Below are positions 21,163 through 33,000 of a stretch of 64,000 bases of DNA, piece after piece. The stretch is taken from the NCBI RefSeq assembly GCF_016808335.1, contig NC_053153.1, positions 26,150,090 through 26,214,089 of the forward strand, read 5' to 3'. The stretch comes from Panicum virgatum (taxonomy: Eukaryota > Streptophyta > Magnoliopsida > Poales > Poaceae). The notes below the pieces were generated by a model. It saw only the letters and a program-made list of their open reading frames with translations, was not told where the DNA came from and made no database searches. Positions within the stretch are counted from its first letter, which is position 1. Every line of letters begins with the position of its first letter. The position numbers and the translations under genes are program-made.

Positions 21163-22430
21163 ATGACATGTCGGTGGACTCTGTCTGCCGACCGTCACAA
21201 TCCCAGGAAGAAGAAGAGGAAGCCCCTGCCTCTCCAGCAGTCCCGAGGCCCCGTCTCAAAATCAGAGTTCTGACGTCAATCGATTAGATCGTTGTCCGGA
21301 CTGATTATGAGCGGGATGCCCTCGAGCTGTTGAAGAAGCAGTCATACGGCCACGCCAAGCGGTTCGATACAGAATTCCTCATGATGACGGGACTCCGCCA
21401 GGACATGAATCACGCGTTCACAGCTGTGGGATGGTCGCGCTTCGCTGACATCACCGAACCAGGTTTGCACCTTCTCACCATGGAATTTTTATCAACACTT
21501 CATGTCGAAACCATTGGAAAAGAAACTAAAATTCACTTCCGCTTTTTCAACGAGTTCTCTGAAATGATACCCAGAGACTTTAGTAATGCACTAGGCTTCA
21601 GTAAAAAATGCCTATTAGAAGCTAGTGCATTAACAGATGATCTTGAATATGATCGTAGTGCTTGGTGGAACAAAATCTCAGATGAACTAGTAAGTAGTAA
21701 AAACAGCATAGTCTCCATCCATAATCCAACTCTGAGAATTTTAGCCAAGTACCTAGCTATGGTAGTATTTTCCTGAGCAGACCTCAGGCTATGTAGCTCC
21801 TCGGAGCTCATGTGCCTCTATGCTATGGCAAAGAAGATTCGCTACTCACCTGTCATGGGCATGGTCGCACATTGTCAGAAAATGATCACGTGCAAATCTC
21901 CCATCGACATAACCTCACTGGTCACCCGCATTGCGCTGTATGTCGGTGTTTTGGAGAATGCACAAGTCACATATCTGCCCGCGACAGATGAGTACAGAAC
22001 CTTCATTGGTCTGGACCACTTTGTTCACACGCACATGATGCGTGAAGGTCCCGGGAATTCAGTTTTCATGTGCTATCCAGGGTATGAGAGGGAGTTCGAG
22101 CTGCCATGCCCGAAACTCTCGCTCTACTCTGTGAAATGTCTAACCCTCCAGATGGAAAAGAATGAGCCAGCACGCCACAGCACAACTGGTCCTATGACAC
22201 GTGGCAGAATTCGGAGTGACACACAGTTGGCCGAGGGTGGCACATCACTGCAGGCAGGAGTTTCCCGTCAGGCAGGCACATCCTGCCAGGCAGGGACTTC
22301 TCGCCAGCCAGGAGCTTCACGGCCGGCACGTGCTTCTCAGGAAGCCGGACCATCACATGCTGCACCCTCGCCAGATGCCTCAGCACAGCCTCACCCAGAC
22401 ACCACTCACATGAGCTTAGAGGAGGCCTAG
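21163..22430 (+). pseudogene. gypsy element 1 extra ORF (Athila ORF1-like), one nonsense codon
   Basis: The frame reads HAKRFDTEFLMMTGLRQDMN, FFNEFSEMIPRDFSNALGFS, NPTLRILAKYLAMVVFS and then a TGA at 21774-21776. It continues in the same frame with SSSELMCLYAMAKKIRYSP, ITSLVTRIALYVGVLENAQ and a Ser/Gln/Ala-rich tail of repeated RQAGTS units to the stop at 22428-22430. The matching protein at 55990-57462 has the same layout. Such ORFs lie next to the 3' LTR in Athila/Tat-type gypsy elements of plants; the function of the product is unknown. The 5' end was lost in the deletion joining it to the LTR. A single stop in otherwise open frame means decay is recent. Confidence 0.65.
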
Positions 22431-24140
22431 GGATTTTACGACCAGGGTGGCCAGCCCTCGTACCAGCCTGAGGGTAGCACAGGGTATGGGCACGACCAGA
22501 GATTTTACTATCCCTCGGGTATGTGGACCTCCCATGGCCCGCAGGTTGGCCCATCTGCATTAGCACGCTTCGAGTACAACAACCCGCTCACATGGGAGTT
22601 GTCAGGCCTCACTTCCCGATTGGGCGCCTTAGAGTTACGATAGGAGTTGGGACACAGCCTCGATCACAACACCAGTCTCACATAGGAGAGTTGGGGGATG
22701 ATATCCTCCATGTCCTACGATTGGCACCATGGTGCGTACTACCCCCCGCCACATCCTGACCAGTAGCCCGGAGCTTCGTTGAAGCTTGGGGGGGGGGGGG
22801 AGATCGTCAGTATCCAGGTAAGTCGTCATACCCGCTCATTCAGTTCAGCCTAGTTAAAAAAAAAGAGAGAGAATTGCCATGCTTAGAATAAAGGTGTGGA
22901 AATCCGTGCAAACTCTTATCTGGAAAATGATGAATAGTTGCTCTGTTTGAGCTTTGCATGTGCCCCATTTACAGCTTTTTACTCATCTAGGTCCAGAACT
23001 AGTTGGCACATAATAGACACAATTAATCTATTTGTGTGGGAGCATTAACATGATTTCTAAGTCTAAGTTGTTGTGGGATTCGAGATGGCCTACATCGGAA
23101 TTAACGCTGTCTACCTCAGTAAGGGAAAATTCTTGGAGTAATATTAAAATATAATAAAAGGTTTCCCTGCTGGTTTACATATCTCATCCAGAGCCATAAT
23201 GATATTTCATGCAAGAGCTACCATAGGCTATCTTGATTTACTTTGAGCTTTGTCGAATGGTGAGTTCGCTTGGAAAAAGGTACTTGTCATCTACCGGTCT
23301 TTCTCATTTGCGTACCATTTCATTGCTAGCCTCAAAATGTCTGGTAAGACAATTACCTACTCTGGGTATTGTCATCCACCTTCACCAGATAGTTCCACCA
23401 CAACTCAGCCCAAAATCTCCACTGTGTGCCTATCCATTTCAAAAAGGTTAAGGAAAATCTCCGCAATTACTCCCTCAGAAAATACTGAATTCATGGAGGA
23501 CATGGGTTATCTTCTTTAAACAAGAGAGAGAGAGAGAGAGAGAAGAAGTGCCCATGATCCTTAGCAAAAATATATAGTCCAAAAGAGGAGTTCAATAAAA
23601 TGACCCACAAATGTTTCCAAAAGTGTGAGTCCATTTCTCCCTCTTCCCTGAACATTTGTGATTCCATAAGATCGGAATTTGATCAAGTACCTACCTCTTG
23701 CAAACCACTCTTCGGCTCGGTAACACAGGTAATCAAGGTATGTCATACTCTTCCTACCCATAACTCCAGATATCAATCTTAGAATAGGAAGAAGATGGTG
23801 AAGTTTTTGATCTTGGTGAGGAATCATACACCTTGAGCGATTGAGAGTACCTTCAGGGAACCTTAATCATATGCATACTTAAGAAATATTCCGAGAATGA
23901 ACCTGAACAGGGAAAACAGGAAAATATTCCGGTGAAGGTTGTTCAGTCCTCCAACCGTTCAGACAAGGAATGAAATGTGAAATAAGCCCCATCATCCAGA
24001 ACATATAGGTATGAGCCAATTTAATCAAAGTACATACGGATAGAGTAATATGCTGTGCACAGGGTACATGTAGAGGGCAAACATCGATGCAACTCCTGAT
24101 CCACCGAGCCTCAGTATTAAGCTTTGCTCGAGGACAAGCA
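22431..24140 (+). other. gypsy element 1 non-coding 3' internal region
   Basis: No coding potential beyond short chance frames. Contains a G run (22786-22800) after TTGAAGCTTGGG, a GA microsatellite (about 23524-23543), and the same general layout as 57520-59020 of gypsy element 2, including the pair AGCTTGGGGG and a later polypurine tract. Confidence 0.55.
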
Positions 24141-24160
24141 AAAGTTTAAGCTTGGGGGGG
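24141..24160 (+). other. polypurine tract of gypsy element 1
   Basis: AAAGTTTAAGCTTGGGGGGG-like purine-rich run directly before the second LTR at 24161, the plus-strand primer of reverse transcription. Confidence 0.75.
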
Positions 24161-25836
24161 TGTTGACGGCCATTATTTCACGTTTTTGACCATCAACTTC
24201 TCGGGAATAAATTGAGTTTTGCACTATGTTCCATGCATATTTTATTTGATTCTAATAAGTTTCACAAGTTTTGGATGAGTTGTGCTTGCAAGTATTCACT
24301 GTCCAAAGATGGTCGAAATCAGAGAAAATCCCGGCCGCCCGGCACATTCCGTGCCGACCGGCCTGACACCTCCACATACATGGGTCCAATACTTTCACTG
24401 GAGCAATGTGACATGTTCATAAGGTTCTAGAACAAGGCGAACATTTCATATCCTTTCGGTGGACCCGGAAGGCACAAGGTTCAACTCAAAGACCCACATG
24501 TCAGTGCCAAGATCGTCAAATGGGGAAACCACCCATTCCAGAAGCAAAGTGGAGTGCTGTTGTGCAATGTCGGTGAAGCGGAGGGTCGAGGGGCTCTGGA
24601 GGTAGGCCGCCCGATCCAAGATAGAGGCATCCGAGGAAACCACCTAGAGAACCGACGTCCAGAAGAGATCAAGAGCCATCCACAGGAGGTCGGTGGTCAG
24701 ATGGCACACCCCTAGGCCGGCCAGTCTAGGGAGGGCCGCCCGTCCCCACCTTGCAAAGACTCGGCTCTCGGCTTCGCGTGGAAGTTAAGCACTGCCTCTA
24801 CAGTTGCGTGCACCTGGCGCTAACAGAATTACCGGCCTTCTACCGACCTTGGAAGCCTATAAATAGCACTCTCCCCCTCACTTGTAAACACACACTCAAA
24901 GGAGCAATTCTCTCTTCTCAAGTCTAGAGTAGGTTAGTAGTTGGGAGTTAGAGTCGAGTCGAGCTTGTCTCGGGGATTCCGAGTCATCATCGGAGCTCGG
25001 TAAAGCTCTTGTATCTTTTCTTTTGACTATTTTAATATAAGTTATCTTCTTTATTTACTTGAGTCAGCTTTATTTTCTTCAACTATTTATCTTCCCAAGT
25101 ACTAGTGCTTGTCTGCGGGAGTAAGTTTTACCTCTAGTTCAGTTTAAGTTCCCTTTCTTGCTTGTCGGAGTTAGTCTTACGGGTTTTCTCGCCTGTACTA
25201 GTGTAACTCAAGTTAGTTCACTAGGTTGAGAGGGATTTCTCTTGAAGGCCTCAAGAGAAATCCTAGTACCGAGAGCAGACGTGGTGTCTGACTTAGTGCT
25301 AGCTAGAATACAGTACCGCAGTGGTAGGCGGCAAGTGGTAACAACCTTGTCCGTCCCTCGTAGTCCACCACGTTCGGGTGTTTTCATAGCAGTAGGATTG
25401 CCAAAAGTATGTTGGGCCCCTTCTCACCCCTGTCTGCGCCCTTCGCTTGGGCCGCCGAAGTAAGCTCCTGGTTCCGACATCAAGTTGACACTTAGATTAG
25501 TTCTAGTGAGGCTAGCTCAGTAGTTTAGAAGTGTTTCAGGAGTCCTTTCTCGCTCGTTGTCCTCACAGCTGCTACCTCTCTAAGGTATAGAATCTCCTGT
25601 GTGCCACACGGTCATAGCTTGGCCATTTATCTCATCAGTTATCTAGCTTACCCCTGCTGAATTAGTCGGTCGATAACTTTAGTAAGGGTTGTCACTACAG
25701 TTTACGATACACTTTACCATAGTGCTTCCCTGAGGATTTCACGATACCCTGGAATACTCCAAGGTGAAGTGCTACACCGGTGAATTCTGTGCGCTTGTAG
25801 AATACCTATTCAGATTGAGCATAAGAGACACCAACA
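24161..25836 (+). repeat. gypsy element 1, complete LTR shared by two element bodies
   Basis: Complete 1,676-bp LTR from TGTTGACGGCC to the CCAACA end. It has a TATA box (CCTATAAATAGC near 24856). It is preceded by a polypurine tract, so it is the 3' LTR of the body on its left. It is also followed by a primer-binding site, so it is the 5' LTR of a second body on its right. Confidence 0.85.
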
Positions 25837-25844
25837 AGTATTTC

Positions 25845-25860
25845 TGGTGCCGTTGCCGGA
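25845..25860 (+). other. primer-binding site, tRNA-Asp type
   Basis: TGGTGCCGTTGCCGGA matches, with two differences, the TGGCGCCGTTGCCGGG start expected for the 3' end of plant tRNA-Asp. It lies 8 bases after the LTR, with the same spacer type as gypsy element 2. Confidence 0.75.
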
Positions 25861-26110
25861 GAAGCAATTGGCTAAAGTTATCGTATAATTGACACTAGTA
25901 GAAATGTGTTAATCTATGACGATTTCCTTGTGACGTTCACAAAATTCGTCATTAAACATTATGCACCAATGATGAAATTTTAGAATTTGTCATTGATCAC
26001 GGGTGACGGAGCCCAGCCACTAAAAAATTATGACGAACTACAACTGAGTGTCATAAAACAACAATGAATTTCATCACAGATCGTATTGGCCATTTAGGTA
26101 ATGAATTCTG

Positions 26111-26400
26111 ATGAATCTATATTGTCACAGATTACCTCATGTGGGACCGCAACCTTGTGCCACCCGTGGGCCCACCTGTCATGCCGGACCCACCTGCCAC
26201 ATGGCACGACCCACTAGCCACATGGGACCGCAATCTTGTGCCACCCGTGGGCCCCACCTGTCATGCCGGACCCACCAGCCATGTGGCACCCATCTTTAGA
26301 AGTCCGGGACCCACCAGCCACACGACACCCAAAGGGCCCACCGGCCACGTGTCTACATAGGCACCCAGAGGGACCACCGGCCACGTGTATACCTAGGCAC
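26111..26400. repeat. left internal repeats of the CACTA element
   Basis: Tandem-like copies of a GTGGGACCGCAACCTTGTGC / CCACCTGTCATGCCGGACCC unit at about 26141-26280, followed by GGCCACGTGT copies. These are non-coding, with many CCAC and GTGG words, like those at the right end (35560-35800). Possible transposase-binding or stem-forming region. Confidence 0.6.
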
Positions 26401-26426
26401 TAATAAAGTTAAATGGGGCAAAAACA

Positions 26427-26498
26427 ACAGCAGCCAGGAATCGAACCTGGGACGTGGTTACCAACACCGCGTTTCTTGCCCACTAGACTACAACATCT
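26427..26498 (-). ncRNA. tRNA-derived sequence (degenerate)
   Basis: Minus strand has an A-box-like TAGTCTAGTGG (26490-26480), a T-arm stem-loop CCAGGTTCGATTCCTGG (26450-26434) with a perfect B box GGTTCGATTCC, and about 72 nt total length, as in a tRNA. The acceptor ends pair poorly and the anticodon stem is imperfect. It is therefore a tRNA-derived relic or a pol III promoter-like module inside the CACTA element, not a sound tRNA gene. Confidence 0.45.
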
Positions 26499-26599
26499 TT
26501 CTTGGCTTTCTGTGGTTGGACACTTTACTTGAATGAAATAAGCAGTGCAGGTATAATTGAATAGAAATTCGCATCTGTGGGGCGAAATATGTTTCGCAT

Positions 26600-26955
26600 C
26601 TGTGGGGCGGCGGGCGGCAAGCAGGCATGCGGCGGCGGTGATGGCCGGCAGGCACGCGACGGTGGCGGCTGCGGTGAAGGCCGGCACGCATGCTACTGCG
26701 GGCGCGGCTGCGGCTGCGGCGACGGCCGGCACGCACACGGCTGCGGCGACGGCCGGCATACACGGGGCTGCGGGTGCGGTGACCGCCGGCATGCATGGGG
26801 CTGCGGACGCGGCTGCGGCGATGGCCGGCACGCACGGGGTTGCGGGCACGGCTGCGGGTGCGGCGACAGCCGGCACGCACGCAGCTGCAGGCGCGTCTGC
26901 GGCGACGGCCGGCATGCACGGGGCTGCGATGATGGCTGCCACCAGGCACGCCTGC
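26600..26955. repeat. GC-rich minisatellite
   Basis: Repeats of a core like GGCGACGGCCGGCACGCACG with variable GGCTGCGGGC spacers, about 8-10 copies. Several frames stay open on both strands, giving Ala-rich ATAGTHGAAG repeats on plus and CVPAVAAAA repeats on minus. These open frames are a by-product of GC composition and the repeat, not evidence for a gene. Confidence 0.7.
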
Positions 26956-27417
26956 GGCGGCGTCTTCGAGCAGGCACACGAAGGGCAAGGCAGCGCCCCA
27001 GTGAGATTCTCCTAATTGATGGTTACCTCAATGTAGATTGTTGTCTGAGATTTATGCCTTCATTTATTCCTAGCATAGCCATTAAATCTTGCCATGGATA
27101 ATGGATTGCACATCTCGATTGTTAAAGGGGCTTGGCATGATTATGAGGGTTAGTAATTTGGTTGCTATGAGGAGCTGATGAACTGGAACTACCTTTCTAC
27201 TCTGATGTGCAGCAGAGTAAAATCATGCTACCTTTCTACTCTATGTGCAGTGGAGTAAAATCAAGTACCTAGGAAAGCATATGAAATCAGCAGCATATAT
27301 AAAATTGTGCACTTATTTATTCCTTCTGAAATTGAGTTGCATATACAGTTGCTTGAATTCGTAGTGTAATTGTTTGATAAATTTGCTCTGAAATTAATAT
27401 TATTATGTTCAACACAG

Positions 27418-28190
27418 ATGGATAGAAGATGGATAAATGGAAGACAATTCACAGCCGAGAGTATATGGCAGGAGTTGATCAGTTCATGGAATTTGTGGGC
27501 CAAAAATTTGGGAAGGATTTTTAGATACGTTGCCCATGCCAGAGATGCCTGAATATGAAGTCATGGCCTCAGCAAACAGTCTATAACCATATACATATTT
27601 TTGGGATTTCATGTACGTACACTCAATGGATTCATCATGGAGAATCTATGGATGGTGTAGAGGTTGAGGTTGTAGAGGATGAGGCTCATGAAACTGGCAA
27701 TGATGGTTTTGAGATGGATGCGGACGAGCATGATGATGAGGACGATCATGGAGTGCCAGAGTTAATATGAGACATGTATAGAGCAGCAGAGGCAGATGGA
27801 AAAGAACCTAATTTCTTCAAAGTCCTTGAAGATGCGAAGCGGTCACTTATTCCTAGATCTAAGCATTCAAGGTTTTCCTTTATGGTGAGGTTGCTCCATA
27901 TCAAATCATTTTATCGGATCAGCAATACGGCATTTGATGCATTTTTGAATCTATTGTCAACCGCTATTCCAGAATGTGACCTACCAAAATCATATGATAA
28001 TGCTAAGAAGTGTCTGCGTGAGTTGGGCCTTGGATATAACTCGATCCACGTGTGCAAGAATAATTGTGTGTTATTTCGGAAGGACTATGCAGAGCTCGAT
28101 GCATGCCTAAAATCAACCGAATAGGAGCAGGAGCTGTACCAAATGGTTGTGCTACAAACCTGCATGATGAGTCGGAGGATAGTGACCACA
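27418..28190 (+). pseudogene. TNP2-type CACTA transposase, N-terminal part
   Basis: Follows an ACACAG acceptor. Starts MDRRWINGRQFTAE, then a frameshift near 27457 restores YMAGVDQFMEFVGQKFGKDF. A TAG (near 27522) precedes IRCPCQRCLNMKSWPQQTVY, IFGISCTYTQWIHHGESMDG and an acidic stretch, matching the N-terminal transposase-associated domain with its CPC-x2-C motif. After a further stop the frame MYRAAEADGKEPNFFKVLED, LPKSYDNAKKCLRELGLGYN and CVLFRKDYAELDACLKS corresponds to the start of the transposase_21 domain. The CxKC-like zinc motif and the whole DDE core are missing. It once catalysed cut-and-paste of the element; now non-functional. Confidence 0.85.
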
Positions 28191-28199
28191 AGATGTGAT

Positions 28200-28512
28200 G
28201 CTTTCCTTGTACTGTTGATGTTTTAGCTCCGTCATTGTGCTGATCACTTGCCTAATAAAATGGGAAGGATAAGCTTGGTTTCAGATTATGTGCTTATGCT
28301 CAGTTCTTTCTGCAGCTCGTCTCTGTTACCTGAACAAAGTTATGTGACCGAGCGAGGCTTGTTCTGACGATTTTGCTTGGCTATCTTTTTTCTATTTTTT
28401 CTAGCTATAACAACAAAACATGCAAAGTCACGTGCTCTTGAGCCAGGAAAAAAAAGCCCCGTGATCTCCATAACATCAAGTTGCAATCTGTTACTTTGTG
28501 ATAATTGGGATA
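28200..28512. other. CACTA internal, no gene seen
   Basis: Non-coding, with A/T-rich tracts. It may hold the remains of the deleted transposase 3' part, but nothing recognisable. Confidence 0.3.
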
Positions 28513-28622
28513 TCAGGCCGCGTTTAATTTCCAAAAAAAATTTGGGCAAAAAATTTGTGGGGACTTTTACAACACTAATTAGGAGTATTAAACATAGATT
28601 AATAATCCATCATCAATAATAT
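28513..28622. mobile_element. MITE remnant
   Basis: About 110 bp starting GGCCGCGTTTAATTTCC and including CACTAATTAGGAGTATTAAAC and ATAGATTAATAATCC, words typical of abundant grass MITEs. The right terminal repeat is missing, so only the left part is present. Confidence 0.4.
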
Positions 28623-29546
28623 GCGCTATTTCAGATTCAGCCAGTGAAAGTGGACACATCACTTTGGAGCTGAGTGGAGTGGCATGGGACATGCAATCGC
28701 CCACAGCTATATATCATGCTGACGAGGTCCCCTTCCGCGCGGATGATTGAACCGCTTACCGCATCCGGGCCCCATCTGCCTTGAGCAGCTCACGACCTAG
28801 GAACGAAGATTGAGGATGGGGGATAGGGTATATGGAGTTGGATTTGGGGGAAAGGCGGGAAGCTTTGCCGCCAAACGGATTCGCGCGTGCGCATCGGATC
28901 CCACCGACATCCTGGGAGAATGGGGAAGAAGCCGTAGACGAGGGAAGCACCGGCTGCTCTCTTTCTCTCTTCGTCTTGAAGGTGCTCGGTGAAGATGTAT
29001 TTTGGTTCTCCCGACGTAAATCGACGACCTCGTCTATGCGTTGTACTTGCACTGAGCATCTCCAATAGTGTCCAATTTTTTACTCCCAATAAATCTGTGT
29101 TGAAACCTTACTAAAAGGATTTTGGATATAGAAAATATCCAACTCTCCAACCAAGGATGGATTCGGATCGGATACGGATGAAATAAGATCCGGATGTCAC
29201 CTTTTACCATGTTTTAAAAGATCGGATACGGATAGTTCGAATCCGGATTCGGATCCGGATATCTTCTCAATTTGAAACATAATGCTACACGAGTATTGAT
29301 TTATTTTGTCAACAATGTTATAAATAAATATTTAAATACTTAATAATTAAGACATATATAAAAGACTTCATCATCAACATTAAACAAATAATTAATTTCA
29401 ATCGTATAAAATAGTTTTGTCATTAAATAAATATATTAAATAGTTAAATTTAATTTTTTATATCATTACTAATTTTGACATTATACAAATAGAGGTTTAT
29501 TGGGCCAATTCTTGGAGGTTCCAGCCCAAACCCAGAATCTGGGCGC
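28623..29546. other. CACTA internal non-coding, with GGATACGGAT-type repeats
   Basis: Between 29155 and 29270 the words GGATACGGAT and ATCCGGATTCGGATCCGGAT recur, a short purine-rich tandem-like tract. The remainder (29270-29500) is very AT-rich. No gene recognised. Confidence 0.4.
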
Positions 29547-29645
29547 CAGCCTTAAAATCTCCCGCCGAGTTTGGAAATCTGGGCGCCAGCCCAAAATTTT
29601 CCGCCGAGTTTGGAAATCTGGGCGCCAGCCCAAAATTTTCTGCGG
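29524..29645. repeat. tandem repeats of about 40-45 bp
   Basis: Three imperfect copies containing TCTGGGCGCCAGCC and CCGCCGAGTTTGGAAA in a row. They lie just upstream of the CACTA second gene. Confidence 0.65.
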
Positions 29646-29963
29646 CCACGCCCTTGGATAAATTAAAGGAAAACACCCCCACCTCCCAAACCCTATCCGC
29701 CCACGTCAGGTCCCAAACCCTACCCGCCCACGCCAGGTCCCAAACCCGACGCCGCCGCCTCCACCGACGCCGCCACCGCCGCCGTTGCCTTCACCGATGG
29801 GATCTCAGCGACTTCGCCGCCTTGTCACCGACACACTTCGCTGACGGGATCTCAGCCACGCACCCGCCTCATCACCGACGCCACTTCGCCGACGGGATCT
29901 CCGTGAAGCCACCGCCTCCTTGTCCCCGACGCCACCTTGCCGACCCCTTCAATACCACTTGCT

Positions 29964-30030
29964 GAATCTGCTTCCCCTTCGCCGGATCTGCTTCCCCTTC
30001 GCCAGATCTGCTTCCCCTTCTCCGAATCTG
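29964..30030. repeat. 20-bp tandem repeat in the leader of the CACTA second gene
   Basis: Three to four copies of TCTGCTTCCCCTTCGCCGGA with small changes, ending 10 bases before the first candidate ATG at 30041. It is pyrimidine-rich like a 5' UTR. Confidence 0.7.
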
Positions 30031-30040
30031 CACTATCACC

Positions 30041-33000
30041 ATGGTGACAATGCGTCGTGGCGCAGCTCGAGGTATGCCAAGGTCGATCCCATCCCAAGGT
30101 AAGCATTTCTTCCCTGGTTCCTTCTCCGTGCAGTTTTGTATGCAACCGACTTAAAGCCATGTCCCACGCCGCCGAGTATTTGTTCACATGTGTATGCATT
30201 CATGTCCAAATATCCATTTTCGAAATTTTGTGGCATGATAATCTGAAGTTGTATGGTGGCCTGTGGTAGTGTTGCTGTTGCACCTATGCAGATTAGGTTC
30301 ATAGATTCCTCCTTCCCTTTTTTTGCAATCTGAACTGGATAAGGTGTCTGCATGCATGCTTGTATGTTTACTGCATATAGCTTGGAATAAAATCTCTGGT
30401 ACCCAAAGTTTGTGGACATCATAGTTAATTTTTTGTTGGGGAAAAACAATTCTGAACATCACAATTAAGATTCAGTAATGCCTTTTAGCTGTTGAAATAT
30501 GTGTATGCATGCATGCTTCTCTCTATCAGAAGCCATGTGATGGCTGTGTGTATCTAGGATTATCTGAACTATCAATTGTGTATCTAGGCTTCTCTGAACA
30601 TTGAATTATCGTGATAGGTTGTTCACATTTAGATTGTTTGCTGTCACATCTAATTCAAAATGTTGCATTCATGTTATACTATTGTGTTATACTAGAGTAG
30701 TAAGCTGTGATGCATGAGGTTTTGCTAATATTGTCCCAGCTGAAATTATATTTGTTTTTCTGTCTGAACTGATCCTCTAGTTTCTCTCTACTTTGTATAA
30801 CTAGTTGAATACAAGTGTATGCTGTCCCATGCATAATATTTTGCTAATATTCCCAGCTGAATATTGTCCCAGTTGGTTTTTCAACTTAACATACGTGCTG
30901 TTTGACTTAACATACATGTGTATGCTGTTCTATATTAGATAAATTTGAAACTCTAGCATTCATGTGTATTTCAACATATATGCTGTTTGAACTTAACATT
31001 CATGTGTATTTCTGTATACTATTGTGTTACATGCTGATTGTTGAGACTTAATGCAACTTTGTTCTATATTAGATACATTTGAGCCTTGATCTAGTATTTT
31101 GATAGTGACCATTTACTTATTCCTGCAAGAATAACAACAAATTGAATATCAAATGTGTCGGGATGAGAGGGTAGCAGACAATATAAGAAGGTTGGCAGAA
31201 CTTGGGCTCCATGAAAGCATGTCCGAACTTAAAAAATATATTTTCACAACCGGGATCCACAAAGGGTACAGATTCAAGCAAGAAGAAAACTAGGATTGAA
31301 GATTCTGAGTCATCAGAACACCTCCTTGAAGATTACAGTCAAGGAGATAATGATGATGATGATGATGAATCTTTAGACGAGGAGCAGCCCACAACCCTCA
31401 AGATCGAGGTGCTTGTTCTTTCTTGGCTATGGGGGCTAGGAAAATAGCGACTTTGCATTTTTTCCCTTCTATGCAGCATTACTGTAAATTAAATTCTGCT
31501 CTTGCATATTGACCATTGTGCTTACAAGCTGTTTTTTTTCCTTGCAGAGTTGCCTAAAACTGATAGAGTCAAAAGACTTGTTACAAGGAGAAGAAAGCAA
31601 GTGTCCGACATGGCTCCAGGAGGAGTAAGGCAGTCCAAGAGGGTGAAGGCAGGTGGACCAGTAGCGGAGAGAACATCTGGAGTCTCAACAAGGTCAGGGA
31701 AACGGCCCCAAACTTCATGAGAGGGGGTTGCTAATCAACAGTTGCCTCAGGAATGTGTCGAGACACCCCAAAGCCATGAAGATGTTGAGAGACTGTTGAC
31801 GCTCCTTAGCGCCCCAATTTATATACCGCAAGTGCACGGGATCGTGTAGCTTTTCCCTTAGAGTATTCCCCCAAGGTTTATCAATCCGTGGATCGACAAA
31901 GAACTACCCAAGATTTTCCATCTAATCTAACGGATCTATCCTAACATGAAGCAAGAATTGCACATATAGAGTAACCTTTAATAGTTATGAGTGTTGTGTA
32001 AAGGTTGATCTCATCCATGAATATAGGCGTAGCCATAGCAAAACCAAAGACATGACTAGGCCTATTGTCATCTAGTTGTAGTTCAAGCTAATGAGCAAAT
32101 AAATCATGCATCTCAATCAATGGCATCTTTAAACCCAAAATCTCCAATCCGATCCTTCGATACCCCATCTACTAAAGCAATGCCCTGTCACGACGCCCCC
32201 CTTTGGACGAAAGCACCCTGAAGCAAGTCGAACCCCCTTTGGTAGTTCCGCCATGAACCTCTAGCCACCATGACTACAAGATCATGCTAAGCGATCTATC
32301 TCGATAATAGATCTAGGATGAAGCAAAGCCAAAGAAAAGAACAAAATCGAAAGAGAGAACATGGTCGCTAAAAGATTCGGAAGACATGATTATCATTACT
32401 CACATAATAGATTCATTTGGATCGTCACCACCGAGTACATACCATTGACGACTCCAACTAGCTCATGAACTCCACCATGGCACAACCACGTAGGGAGGCC
32501 ATGGCGGCTAGGGGCGGCCTAAGCCATCTCCTAGACAACTTCAAAGACTTGCGGCGGCCGTCGTCTCCCTCCGGTCTTGGCCCTAGGTTTTCGTCGAGTT
32601 CTGGGTGGATGGATGCTCCGAGTTGAATAAGGTGCGAACTATTTATAAGCCGAGGAAGCCACCGGTCGAAGGGGAGGCCGAACCGCCTCGGAAACGGGCT
32701 AGGCCAGCCGGCTCATGGGCCTAGGCTGGCCGGCCTACCCTCTTTCGGGCCCGCCTCGGTCTCATCTTTCGCGTGTAGACTCCTCGCATCTTCTAGAGTT
32801 TATGTCCTTCACGATTGCACTCCTTTGGACGTCGTTATCTTGGAGATATCTTCGAGGAAAGGATAGGATAGAGAATCCTTCCTTAAATCTTCATTTGCTT
32901 TGCTTAATCCCGTAGTATCTTGATCTCATCTTCGTGGGCTTGGTCCTTTGGGCTCTCTTGGAGGATGGATGTGCATGAATGGGCTTCGAATCAACATGGG

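Noticed and set aside
26409..26942. Ala/Pro-rich 177-codon frame on the minus strand
   Set aside because: Arises from the minisatellite and runs through the tRNA-like segment; the other strand is equally open.
28832..29068. Overlapping 78-99 codon frames on both strands within the CACTA element
   Set aside because: No recognised domain, no splice support and both strands open.
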